From NCBI RefSeq assembly GCF_000241325.1, contig NZ_BAEI01000087.1, forward strand, positions 186,001 through 250,000: a stretch of 64,000 nt of DNA, given 5' to 3'. Of the stretch, positions 17,850-26,067 are shown in pieces (the stretch's first letter is position 1; the number at the start of each line of letters is the position of its first letter). The notes beneath the pieces were generated by a model. It was not told the DNA's origin and made no database searches. It saw only the letters and a program-made list of their open reading frames with translations. Both the position numbers and the translations under genes were made by a program. The DNA comes from Gordonia polyisoprenivorans NBRC 16320 = JCM 10675. GTDB taxonomy: Bacteria > Actinomycetota > Actinomycetes > Mycobacteriales > Mycobacteriaceae.

Positions 17850-19016
17850 TCAGTGCTCACGGGACCAACTCGTGATCTGTTGTGCGGCGATGGAGATGAG
17901 ACGGTCATAACCGAGGTTGATGTCGACGAGATGCGTGTTGAACAGTGGGAGTTCGTTGGGTTGGCGTCCGCCGTCGATGACCGCGAACCGATACAGGTGA
18001 TGGCCGTTGGTGTCGACGCAACGGCCGACTGCGCGTTCTTTGCTGGTCGTCCAACTGGACCGAGAGCGGGGTAGCCCCTCCGGGAACGTGGTGTAATCCA
18101 TCAGCACCGAGATGACACCGAATGCATAAGGGTCAGAGGGAACGGTGATGCCGACCGGTTGTCGGTCACCGCTCAACACGGCCGGGTCTGTGCATGCGAT
18201 CTCGCTTCCCGATCCCGCCGGTAACCCGAAGGCGGCACTGAGAATGTCCAGATTGCCGTTTCCGAACAGGCTCAGTCCGGTCGGCGGGTCGGTCACTGCC
18301 GTGGAATACGCGACAACGCAACCGCTTTCGCCTCGACGTGTGCAGAGGGGGATGTGGCGGAAATCGCCACCCGTGGTGCGTCCCGGTGCGGTCGACACGT
18401 TTCCGCCCATCAGGAATGCGCCGACGAGCCGGTTGCGCACGGTCGGGTTGTTGTCGATGTTCTCGCGAATGAGCTTGCGTAGCATGAGCGTTCCCTGCGA
18501 GTGGCCGATGAGGATAACTCCTCGCCCGTGGTTGTCGTTGGCAAGGTAATCACGCCATGCGTGTAGTACGTCTTCATACGCGAGATCACCCGCACGCGAG
18601 CCCAACGCCTGGGTGGCCAGGGCGCCCAGCGTGACCTGCCGGTAGACGGGCGCGAAGATACGACACTGCGATCGGAAGCGGGCGGCCTGGTACTCGGCGA
18701 TCGACTTCACCACCGGCGAGGCCACCATGGGAGCGTTGAGTGCAGGATCGCTGGTCACGGTCGGGTACACGTAGAAGCAATCGACAGGCTTGCGGTTTTC
18801 CGGTGGTACCGGGGTGACTGTCCGCTTTCCGGTGGACAGATCGGTGGTGTCGGTGGGTAGGTCACAGGGGTCGTTGGTCATCGACGGCGAACACAGCCAG
18901 GTGGTGCCCGAGCCTGGTGGTTGCGCCTCGGCAGGCGCCGCGAGCGCGCTGAGTGCTGCAACCATGCTCGTCAAGACGACAAAGACGAGCAGCCGAGCCG
19001 ATGTCTGACTCTTCAA
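17850..19016 (-). CDS. Secreted DUF3089 alpha/beta-hydrolase-like protein
   Basis: A 388-residue exported protein. The TTG at 19016 is favoured: AGGGG lies just upstream and translation then begins with a classical signal peptide (KSQTSARLL, hydrophobic core, APAEA cleavage region). An ATG at 19076 would add 20 residues ahead of the signal peptide. The mature part carries 'CFYVYPTV', typical of DUF3089, and a nucleophile elbow GHSQG near residue 170, so it is probably an esterase or lipase-like enzyme. Six or more Cys suggest disulfides in the exported form. No operon partner is visible. Confidence 0.82.
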   Translation of the reverse strand: MKSQTSARLLVFVVLTSMVAALSALAAPAEAQPPGSGTTWLCSPSMTNDPCDLPTDTTDLSTGKRTVTPVPPENRKPVDCFYVYPTVTSDPALNAPMVASPVVKSIAEYQAARFRSQCRIFAPVYRQVTLGALATQALGSRAGDLAYEDVLHAWRDYLANDNHGRGVILIGHSQGTLMLRKLIRENIDNNPTVRNRLVGAFLMGGNVSTAPGRTTGGDFRHIPLCTRRGESGCVVAYSTAVTDPPTGLSLFGNGNLDILSAAFGLPAGSGSEIACTDPAVLSGDRQPVGITVPSDPYAFGVISVLMDYTTFPEGLPRSRSSWTTSKERAVGRCVDTNGHHLYRFAVIDGGRQPNELPLFNTHLVDINLGYDRLISIAAQQITSWSREH

Positions 19017-19189
19017 CGGAACCCCCTGAGTAGTATGACGTGGCACATACACGCACCTAAGTGTGTCTTGGACCATAGCTCATTGTTCGTGGTGGAAACA
19101 ATTAGTGGTGCGATCTGATTGTGTGCCGGTCGACCCGGACCTCGTGAGTCGCGTGAGCGGACACCTGTGATCGGGGTGCCTGATTGTCG

Positions 19190-19490
19190 GCGTGACGCTC
19201 CAATGCCCGGTGTTCGAGGTGCCGAGGAGCGCCAGCGACGAGCCTCGAGAACCCCTGTGCTGACGGGTTTCCGGGCCATCGTGATCCGAATCCAGCGCCA
19301 GCGCAAGCGGTCTCGAGGCTCGCCGCACGCGGCTCGCACCTCGACCATCGATCTGTGATGCTCCACCCTACCTGCCCGACGGCCGTCCCATCCCGATGGT
19401 CGAGGTGCCGAGGAGCGCCAGCGACGAGCCTCGAGACCCCTTGTGCCGACGGGATTCCGGGCCACGGGCACGACACCTCGACCATCGGGT
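19190..19490. repeat. Palindromic repeat cluster A
   Basis: Hairpin-forming repeats with a GGTCGAGG arm and a CCTCGAGACC arm occur at about 19213-19250, 19310-19350 and 19393-19440, plus a half element at 19470-19488. Interiors are of two types: GCCGAGGAGCGCCAGCGACGA and GCTCGCCGCACGCGG. No gene is visible between 19077 and 19576. The cluster lies directly beyond the 3' boundary of DUF222-HNH copy 1. Confidence 0.8.
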
Positions 19491-19497
19491 GGGGTAG

Positions 19498-21003
19498 TTC
19501 TCTATGGAGTTGTCAAACAACAGATGCGGTCCCGGCCGGGCCGGGTGCGGGGAATCAGGTTGTGGGGCAGCGTGGGTCAGGCGGCTGCGTCGTCGAGTCG
19601 CATGGTCCGCCGGTGATACGACGGTATCGGTTGTCGTTTCGGATCCACGCTGGCGGGCGGGATCAGCCAGGGGTGGCGGTCGAAGCCCATGATGATGTCC
19701 CATCCGTGGTGGTGGACGTCGTCGTGGCAGCTGGTGCAGAGTAGGCAGCCGTTGTCGAGGTCGGTGGGACCACCCTTGCTCCAGTGGGTGAGGTGGTGTC
19801 CTTGGCAGCGTCCGGCGTGGGCTCCGCATTTGATGCACCCGCGATCCCGGACGAGTAGTGCTTTGCGTTGGCCGGGTGTGAAGAAGCGTTTCGCCTCCCC
19901 AACACTGAGCGGTACCCCATTGGGATCGAGCATGATCTTGGTGATCGTCGTGTCACACGACAACAACTTGGCGGTCGCTTCGGTGATCGCACCCATGTTC
20001 TGCAAGTCCCCGCCGAGCGCCGGGTTGTCCGCCGACCAGGTCCACAACAGGCCGTTGGTCGGTTTGGCCGAGAACGTGGTGTCGGCCAATCCTTGTGCCG
20101 CCAACTCCACAATCGTCTCGAACGCGGCGGCACAGATCTGTTCGGGTGTCCGAGGATCCGGGGACCCATCGGGCTGAGGTTTGGGCGCCGACAGCGCTTC
20201 CATCAGAGTTCTGGTTTTCTCGCCGGCGACGATGTCGAGGTTCGCCGAGATTTCCAACCGTCCGTCGTCGGTGATGCGGTCGGTGTAGGAGTTGATCTTC
20301 TTGTCCTCCGCGGCAGGTAACCCGCCCGATGTCTCGGCCGCCAACTCGTTCCCCAACTGCCGCGCGTAGAGGTTGATCTCGGCGGGGGTGAAACCGGCGA
20401 AATAGTGCGACAAGAGTTTCCGCAGGAACTCGCACCGTTGCACGGTGTCCATAGGTTCGGGGCATCGGGTGTCGATGTGCGCCAACCCGCGGACGATGGC
20501 GTCGGTGTGTTCGGAGGAGATGGACCCGTCCGCGGCATGCGCGAGCAGCAGATCCACATCGGTGGTGGCCGAGATCCGCACGTATCGACTTGCGACGGCG
20601 GGTGCGAAACCCATGCTGATCAACAACTCCCGGAGCCGGGTGGTCTTGTGATCGGCGACGCCCAAGCGATCCATCTCGCCGGTGAGGGTGGTGGCGTGGT
20701 GATCAACCAGGTTCCGCAGTAGCAGGACCTGTTTCATGGCGCCGAAGGCTTGGGGTCCGGTCATCTCCGGATTCCATTGCAGGTCGCTGAGTTGGCTGAC
20801 GATCGCGGCGAAAACCGCTTCGGCGTCAAGAGCTTCGGTGGTGTCGATCATGGGCCCCTCCCCAGTGGCTGATCGGTGTGATGGGTCCAGTCTACATCGC
20901 CAGGGTGTTCGACGCAAGAGTTGTTTTGATCAATTCTGCTTGTGGACAACGTGTTTCGGCGACGACTTTCTGTCGGTGGGGTGTGGTAAGGGTGCGGCTT
21001 TCG
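19498..21003 (-). repeat. DUF222-HNH repeated unit, copy 1
   Basis: This 1.5-kb unit is also found at 37980-39499 and, truncated, at 62945-64000. Conservation covers the coding sequence, about 150 bp of upstream DNA (including GTTGTCCACAAGCAGAATTGATC-type sequence and GGGGAGGGGCCC before the start) and about 80 bp of downstream DNA (a CCCGGCC hairpin and TTGTTTGA). Boundaries are estimated by eye. Confidence 0.7.
19577..20851 (-). CDS. DUF222 domain protein with C-terminal HNH nuclease motif (copy 1)
   Basis: A 424-residue protein; ATG 20851 follows GGGGAGGGG. The N-terminal DUF222 region (about residues 20-310) resembles the mycobacterial 13E12 repeat family. The C-terminal HNH motif starts at 'CIKCGAHAGRCQGHHLTHW' and continues through 'DLDNGCLLCTSCHDDVHHHGW' (about 345-395), with two CxxC pairs for zinc. 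It is near-identical to copy 2 at 38130 and related to copy 3. Such proteins are probably nucleases; whether they act as homing enzymes, transposition factors or defence is unknown. Palindromic repeats flank the unit on both sides. Confidence 0.9.
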   Translation of the reverse strand: MIDTTEALDAEAVFAAIVSQLSDLQWNPEMTGPQAFGAMKQVLLLRNLVDHHATTLTGEMDRLGVADHKTTRLRELLISMGFAPAVASRYVRISATTDVDLLLAHAADGSISSEHTDAIVRGLAHIDTRCPEPMDTVQRCEFLRKLLSHYFAGFTPAEINLYARQLGNELAAETSGGLPAAEDKKINSYTDRITDDGRLEISANLDIVAGEKTRTLMEALSAPKPQPDGSPDPRTPEQICAAAFETIVELAAQGLADTTFSAKPTNGLLWTWSADNPALGGDLQNMGAITEATAKLLSCDTTITKIMLDPNGVPLSVGEAKRFFTPGQRKALLVRDRGCIKCGAHAGRCQGHHLTHWSKGGPTDLDNGCLLCTSCHDDVHHHGWDIIMGFDRHPWLIPPASVDPKRQPIPSYHRRTMRLDDAAA

Positions 21004-21019
21004 TTCGCCTTGTCCTCGA

Positions 21020-21420
21020 TGTGGTTGGGAGGCTGGTTGTCTCGCCGGGTCTCGAGGCTCGCCGCACGCGGCTCGCACCTCGACCATCGGGGGGAAGGCT
21101 CCCGAGTATCGGAAGGGCGGGTTGTTCGACCATCGGGGGGTCTCGACCAGCAGGGAAGTGCTGACGATCCGGAGGAGGGCGCCTTGACCGTCGGGAGTGA
21201 TGCGTCCGCGGCTCCACTGTGCAGACGCGGCTGGTGTAGCGGGGGCGTTTGCGAATTCGGCTCGCGTTCAGGTCGTGCGACGGTGGATGTGGTTGGGAGG
21301 CTTGTTGTCTCGCCGGGTCTCGAGGCCCGCCGCACGCGGCTCGCACCTCGACCATCGGGGGAAGGGCTCTCTCGACCGTGGGGGGAGGGAACCATCGGGT
21401 GAGGGTCTCTATTATCGGGA
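21020..21420. repeat. Palindromic repeat cluster B
   Basis: Two copies of a roughly 70-bp repeat (about 21021-21091 and 21290-21360) contain GTGGTTGGGAGGC, TTGTCTCGCCGGG and the CTCGAGGCTCGCCGC hairpin ending in ACCTCGACCATCGGG. Shorter ACCATCGGG fragments lie around 21120 and 21390. The stretch 20852-21446 has no convincing gene apart from the promoter side of DUF222-HNH copy 1. Confidence 0.78.
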
Positions 21421-21446
21421 GGGGGAGCTGCGCGACCAACGGGAGG

Positions 21447-22322
21447 TCAGTCGGGGAGGGCGGCCAGGCGCTTCTTCTCGGCGTCGACATCGAAATCGGC
21501 GGCGGGCCAATCGAGGTCGAGACCTGTCAGGGCATCGATGAGTAGTTCGCAGATCGCCAGGCGGGAGAACCACTTCCGATTGGCGGGGATGAGGTACCAC
21601 GGGGTGGCGTCGGAGTCGCAGCGGTCGAAGATCGCTTGGTAGGCCTCGAGGTAGTCGTCCCAATAGGCGCGCTCATCGAGGTCGGCCGGGTTGTACTTCC
21701 AGTACTTGTCGGGACGGTCGAGGCGTTCGGCCAGTCGGGCCTTCTGCTCGTCCTTCGACACCACCAGAGCGCATTTCACCACCGTGGTGCCGGCGTCGAC
21801 GAGTTCGTGCTCGAATCGATTGATGATGTCGTAGCGTGCTTCCCACTCCGATTGCGGTACCAGGGAATGCACGCGCACCGGCAGGACGTCCTCGTAGTGG
21901 GAGCGGTCGAAGATGCCGATGCGTCCGGCCGGGGGCAGCGCCTTGCGGATGCGCCATAGGAAGTCGTGGGAGAGCTCCTCGGGTGTGGGCTTGCCGAATC
22001 CCTTGATGCTCAGGCCTTGTGGGTCGAGCAGTCCGCCGACGTGTCGCACGATCCCGCCCTTGCCTGCGGTGTCCATGCCTTGTAGGACCAGCAGTACGGA
22101 GCGGTGGTCGCCGGCTCTGCCGTTGGCGAAGAGCAACTCCTGCAAACCTGCGAGGATCTCACCGCGTTCGGTGAGCAACTCCTCGCCGAGACGACGGTCG
22201 CCGTCGAATCCCGGTGTGCTGTCCGGGTCGAAATCGGCGATCGGGCCGACAGTACCCACGCGCAATGCGTCGATCGGTTCTTGTGCCCAGCCCTTCGTCG
22301 AACCTCCGCCGCGCTTGCCCAT
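21447..22322 (-). CDS. ppk2: Polyphosphate kinase 2 family protein
   Basis: A 291-residue P-loop protein; ATG 22322 follows GGAGG. The Walker A region 'LVLQGMDTAGKGG' is near residue 77 and the Walker B/lid region 'FDRSHYEDVLPVRVH' near 137; 'PWYLIPANRKWFSRL' is also typical. Family members transfer phosphate between polyphosphate and nucleoside di- or monophosphates. The sequence alone does not say whether it prefers ADP, GDP or AMP; its size fits class I or III enzymes. It lies next to repeat cluster B and appears to be transcribed alone. Confidence 0.9.
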   Translation of the reverse strand: MGKRGGGSTKGWAQEPIDALRVGTVGPIADFDPDSTPGFDGDRRLGEELLTERGEILAGLQELLFANGRAGDHRSVLLVLQGMDTAGKGGIVRHVGGLLDPQGLSIKGFGKPTPEELSHDFLWRIRKALPPAGRIGIFDRSHYEDVLPVRVHSLVPQSEWEARYDIINRFEHELVDAGTTVVKCALVVSKDEQKARLAERLDRPDKYWKYNPADLDERAYWDDYLEAYQAIFDRCDSDATPWYLIPANRKWFSRLAICELLIDALTGLDLDWPAADFDVDAEKKRLAALPD

Positions 22323-22379
22323 GATGCAACCTCCTCGTCGTGTGGTCCAGAGGGTACCCAACACCACCAGGGCCGCGGG

Positions 22380-23165
22380 TCAGGTTGGCGGGTAGAGTGG
22401 ACCGCCGCCGAAAGCGTCGCGATGCGAATCGGGCTGCGCGCCATCATTGTTGACGATTCCGTGCTCGCGCCCGTACTCCGCGCTGATCAGGGTGTGTCCG
22501 GTCAGGTTCGGCAGTGCCGGGTCGTCGGCGAGCGCCGCGATGACCCGACCCACGAACTCGGGGTCCTCCGCGCGCTCCAACGAGAACCCCGCGAACTCCT
22601 CGACGCCGAGGGACAGCAGCAACTCGGTACGGATCAGGCCCAGCCACAACGACACCGCGTGGACGCCGGTGCCCTGCAGTTCGATGGCCATGTCGGCGAC
22701 CATCTTGTCCAGTGCCGCCTTGCTCATGCCGTAGAGCACCGAGTGCAGGTGACCGCGTGTCCCGAACGACGAGATGTTGACGATCAGACCCGACCCGGCG
22801 GCCACCATGAGTCGGCCGGCATGCACCGAGGCCACGTAATGGGCGCGCACGCCGACCCCGATCAACGAATCCCAGTCGCCGACCGGTCGCTGCCAGAACG
22901 GTTCGCTGAATCCGCCGAACCCGCGGGGTGCCGCCCACACGTTGTTGACCAGCAGATCGAGGTGGCCCTCGGCGTCGTCGATCGTCTCGAAGACCTCGCC
23001 GACGGCGGCATCATCGGTGTGATCGCAGGTGATCACCCGGGCCCTGTCGGGCCCGCGTCCACTGCGCGCGGTGGTGTAGACGGTCCATCCGGCGTCGAGA
23101 AGTGCGGTGGCCACCCCGAGACCGACGCCGCGACTGGCGCCGGTCACCAACGCCACCCGACTCAC
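22380..23165 (-). CDS. Short-chain dehydrogenase/reductase
   Basis: A 261-residue SDR with cofactor motif TGASRGVGLG (about residues 8-17), NNVWA in place of the usual NNAG, catalytic Ser in NISSFG and the YxxxK pair in YGMSK (about 144-148). The overall pattern resembles DHRS1-type SDRs. Its GTG start overlaps the stop of the upstream tetR gene by 4 bp, so the two are translationally coupled, and the TetR protein may control it. The substrate is unknown. Confidence 0.88.
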   Translation of the reverse strand: MSRVALVTGASRGVGLGVATALLDAGWTVYTTARSGRGPDRARVITCDHTDDAAVGEVFETIDDAEGHLDLLVNNVWAAPRGFGGFSEPFWQRPVGDWDSLIGVGVRAHYVASVHAGRLMVAAGSGLIVNISSFGTRGHLHSVLYGMSKAALDKMVADMAIELQGTGVHAVSLWLGLIRTELLLSLGVEEFAGFSLERAEDPEFVGRVIAALADDPALPNLTGHTLISAEYGREHGIVNNDGAQPDSHRDAFGGGPLYPPT

Positions 23166-23998
23166 CGGAGTGGCGTCTCGTCGTCAGCCGAACCGGGCTC
23201 GTGATCGTCCCGGTCTCCCTCGGTTGCTGCGGGCTCGGGCAGCGGCGGAGGGTCGGCCATGAATGCGGTGCGGGAGCCGTTCACCGCGGCGACCCCGACG
23301 ATCGAACTCCACACCATCATCGTCAGGTAGTCGATGAGATCGTCGACGCCGATGGATCGTTCACCCATCCACCAATCGACGGCGCGCTGGATACCGCCGA
23401 CGAGGGTGTAGGCCCACACCTGGGCTCCCGCGGCATCACCGTCGCGTTCGCCCAGACGCATCACGATGGTCGAGGTGAGCAGCTGGGCCACCAGCTTCTC
23501 CGACTCCGCGGAAGTCACCGACGAACTCGGCGACGCCGACAACGCGAACCGATACAACGCGGGCTCGTCGGCGACGGCATGGACGTAGACGCTGATCACG
23601 GTCCGGGTCAGCGTGTACTCGTCGACGTCGTCGGTGATGGTCTCGATCAGCCGGGGCATCAGGGTGGTCTCGAAGAACCGCACCGTCGTGGCGACCCCGA
23701 GATCGTTCTTGTCGGTGAAATAGCGGTAGAGCACCGTCTTGGAAACGCCGATGTGCCGGGCGATCTCGTCCATCCCGACGTCCGCGCCGAGTTCACGGAC
23801 CGCAGCGATTGTGCCGTCGGTCAGTTCGGTGCGGCGCTCCCGCTTGTGGGTTTCCCAGCGCTGCCGGCGACCATCGGGTTTGGAGCGCTCCTCGACCGCC
23901 CCGCCGAGCAACGCCTGCTCGATTCCGCGGGTCACGTTCGTCGCCGCCGACACCGCAGCGCGCGCCGCCGCGGCCGGACTGGGACGATTTGCGATCAC
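23162..23998 (-). CDS. TetR-family regulator
   Basis: A 278-residue regulator, starting at GTG 23998. The longer frame back to 24205 runs antisense to the DUF445 gene and was rejected. The HTH is 'TDGTIAAVRELGADVGMDEIARHIGVSKTVLYRYFTDKNDL' (about residues 62-102). A region with 'WAYTLVGGIQRAVDWWMG' follows, then an acidic, disordered tail. It resembles Rv0472c, which in mycobacteria also diverges from a DUF445 gene. It is cotranscribed with the SDR gene. Confidence 0.88.
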   Translation of the reverse strand: MIANRPSPAAAARAAVSAATNVTRGIEQALLGGAVEERSKPDGRRQRWETHKRERRTELTDGTIAAVRELGADVGMDEIARHIGVSKTVLYRYFTDKNDLGVATTVRFFETTLMPRLIETITDDVDEYTLTRTVISVYVHAVADEPALYRFALSASPSSSVTSAESEKLVAQLLTSTIVMRLGERDGDAAGAQVWAYTLVGGIQRAVDWWMGERSIGVDDLIDYLTMMVWSSIVGVAAVNGSRTAFMADPPPLPEPAATEGDRDDHEPGSADDETPLR

Positions 23999-24038
23999 CC
24001 GGCCAGCGTAGTCGCTGCCGGCGGGTAGAAATGGATGG

Positions 24039-25382
24039 GTGTCAACTGTGACGACCGACGTTTCCGGTACCGGCAGGCATCGGGCTGCGCCGACAAGTGC
24101 GCCCGGGTTCTCCTCGGGCGGTTCCGCGTCCGACGACCGCCGTCGCCGTGATCTGCGCAAGATGAAACTGCTGGCGACCAGCTTCCTCATCGTCGCCGCC
24201 GTCATCTACCTGTTCACCCGCTACCTCGAACACCGCGACGGCGCCGACGTCGCCGCATGGGTTGGCTATGTGCGCGCGGCGTCGGAGGCCGGTATGGTCG
24301 GCGCGCTGGCCGACTGGTTCGCGGTGACGGCGCTGTTCCGGCACCCGCTGGGCATCCCGATCCCGCACACCGCCCTGATCCGCAAGAAGAAGGACGACAT
24401 CGGCGATCAGCTCGGTGGCTTCATCGAAGAGAACTTCATGACGCCCGAGGTGATCGTGCAGCGCGCCGAGCAGCTGGACCTGCCACGTCGTGTCGCGACC
24501 TGGCTGGCCGATCCGAACAACGCCCCACGGGTGTCCGACGAGGCGGCCCGCGCCATCAAGCTCGCGTCAGAGATGTTGCGCGACGAGGACATCGAGCAGT
24601 TCATCCAGGCCACCCTGCGGTGGGCGGCCGAACCCGAATGGGCGCCGCCGATCGGGCGCATCCTGCATCAGCTGATCGCCGAGGACCGTCTCGAGCCGGT
24701 CTTCCAACTCCTGTGCGACCGCGCCCACGACTGGGCGCTCGGTAGCCAGGACCTCATCGACCGGGTGGTGGAGAGCGACGTCGGACCGGCCTGGAAACCG
24801 AAGTTCGTGACCAACCTCATGGGCGATCGGATCTACCGCGAGCTCGTCGATTTCACCTACAAGGTCCGTGCCGACCCGAATCACGAGATGCGCCGGTCGA
24901 TGCACGAATTCGTCGAGCAGTTCGCCGACGACCTGCAGAACGACCCCGAGATGGTCGCCCGGTTCGAGAACATCAAACGTGAACTCGTGGGCAGCGAGGA
25001 AGTGGCCGGCGCGGCGTCGACCGCCTGGAACACCGGCAAGGCCGTCATCGAGCAGATGCTCGCCGACCCGAACAGCACGTTGCGCAACACCCTGACCGAT
25101 GCCGCGATCAACCTCGGCATACGGATCCGCGACGACCGGCCGCTGCAGGAGAAGATGAACTGGTGGGTCGCACGTGTCGCCAATCACCTTGCCACCAACT
25201 ACTCGCGGGAGATCATCTCCGTCATCACCGAGACCGTGCGCGGCTGGGACGCCGAGGACACCAGCCGCAAGATCGAGCTCCAGGTGGGCCGCGACCTGCA
25301 GTTCATCCGCATCAACGGCACCGTCGTCGGATCGCTGGCGGGACTGGTGATCTACACGATCTCGGTCCTCATCTTCCCCTGA
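24039..25382 (+). CDS. DUF445 family membrane protein
   Basis: A 447-residue protein starting at GTG 24039. After about 40 basic and Ser-rich residues there is one membrane segment (KLLATSFLIVAAVIYLFTRYL), then the DUF445 signature 'GMVGALADWFAVTALFRHPLGIPIPHTALI' (about residues 86-115), a long helical region and a second membrane segment at the extreme C-terminus. It is the counterpart of Rv0473. Function is unknown. It diverges from tetR with 40 bp between the start codons. Confidence 0.88.
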   Translation: MSTVTTDVSGTGRHRAAPTSAPGFSSGGSASDDRRRRDLRKMKLLATSFLIVAAVIYLFTRYLEHRDGADVAAWVGYVRAASEAGMVGALADWFAVTALFRHPLGIPIPHTALIRKKKDDIGDQLGGFIEENFMTPEVIVQRAEQLDLPRRVATWLADPNNAPRVSDEAARAIKLASEMLRDEDIEQFIQATLRWAAEPEWAPPIGRILHQLIAEDRLEPVFQLLCDRAHDWALGSQDLIDRVVESDVGPAWKPKFVTNLMGDRIYRELVDFTYKVRADPNHEMRRSMHEFVEQFADDLQNDPEMVARFENIKRELVGSEEVAGAASTAWNTGKAVIEQMLADPNSTLRNTLTDAAINLGIRIRDDRPLQEKMNWWVARVANHLATNYSREIISVITETVRGWDAEDTSRKIELQVGRDLQFIRINGTVVGSLAGLVIYTISVLIFP

Positions 25383-25428
25383 CCGGCCCGAGGGGAGGGC
25401 TTCGACGCCGCGCCGCGCTGCATGCACT

Positions 25429-25461
25429 GTGCTTGCACGTGTTAGCACTGGGGTCGATACT
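25429..25461 (+). promoter_or_regulatory. Promoter and palindromic operator of the XRE-hbhA2 operon
   Basis: GTGCTTGCACGTGTTAGCAC (25429-25448) is a 20-bp inverted repeat with a CACGTG centre. It overlaps TTGCAC (-35, 25433-25438), and GATACT (-10, 25456-25461) follows 17 bp later. The layout and half sites (GCTTGCA...TAGC) match the hbhA1 promoter at 14517-14547. Confidence 0.6.
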
Positions 25462-25487
25462 GGGCTCGGTGAGCCACGGGAGGTGAC

Positions 25488-26006
25488 ATGACAGCGAAGA
25501 GGCCCCACAACAGCACATCCGAGCATCGCTCGGGCGACGATCCCGTCGATGAGGCGTCGAGCCCCGACGAGGACGATCGCGACACCGGCGGCGTCGGACA
25601 CACCGTGGAAGCCGTCACCGCCGTCACCGCGGTGGCCTCGGATGCGGTCGCAACCGCGGCACAGGACATCGGTGGGTTCATCCGATCCCAGCGAATGGCC
25701 GCAGAGGTGTCGTTGCGGCAGTTGGCCGAACGGGCCGGCGTCAGCAATCCGTACCTCAGTCAGATCGAGCGCGGACTCCGCAAACCCTCGGCAGATGTGT
25801 TGGCGCAGATCGCCAAGGGCCTGCGGGTGTCGGCCGAGGTGCTGTACGTTCGGGCCGGGATCCTCGAAGAACGGCCGGCCAGCCCGGTGCGTGATGCGCT
25901 GATCGCCGACGACTCGATCAGTGAACGCCAGAAGCAGATGCTGCTCGAGATCTACGAGTCCTTCCGCAAGGAGAACGCCACCGAGGAGCCGATCCCCGAC
26001 GAGTGA
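25488..26006 (+). CDS. XRE-family regulator upstream of hbhA2
   Basis: A 172-residue protein with a strong GGGAGGTGAC ribosome site before ATG 25488. The first 60 residues are acidic and Ala/Val-rich; the HTH lies at about 62-120 ('FIRSQRMAAEVSLRQLAERAGVSNPYLSQIERGLRKPS'). It corresponds to Rv0474 by sequence type and position directly before hbhA. The inverted repeat in its promoter is likely an autoregulatory site, and the same palindrome in front of hbhA1 makes it a candidate regulator of both HBHA genes. Confidence 0.88.
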   Translation: MTAKRPHNSTSEHRSGDDPVDEASSPDEDDRDTGGVGHTVEAVTAVTAVASDAVATAAQDIGGFIRSQRMAAEVSLRQLAERAGVSNPYLSQIERGLRKPSADVLAQIAKGLRVSAEVLYVRAGILEERPASPVRDALIADDSISERQKQMLLEIYESFRKENATEEPIPDE

Positions 26007-26067
26007 CCACAGGGTGACTCGGGCGGTCGATTCACCACCCGCACAAGCGAATCGAGGAGTTCCGATC

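Noticed and set aside
19077-19200. Prophage or integrase attachment site near the DUF222 units or the tRNA-Thr
   Set aside because: No integrase, phage genes or duplicated tRNA 3' end were found anywhere in the window.
19190-19490. CRISPR-like look of repeated elements in the intergenic gaps
   Set aside because: Spacing is irregular, the repeats are palindromic with varying interiors, orientation changes, and no cas genes are present.
20985-21490. Open frames of 98-186 residues within repeat clusters A-E
   Set aside because: They are made of the hairpin repeats read in different frames and differ at each locus; no ribosome sites or domains.
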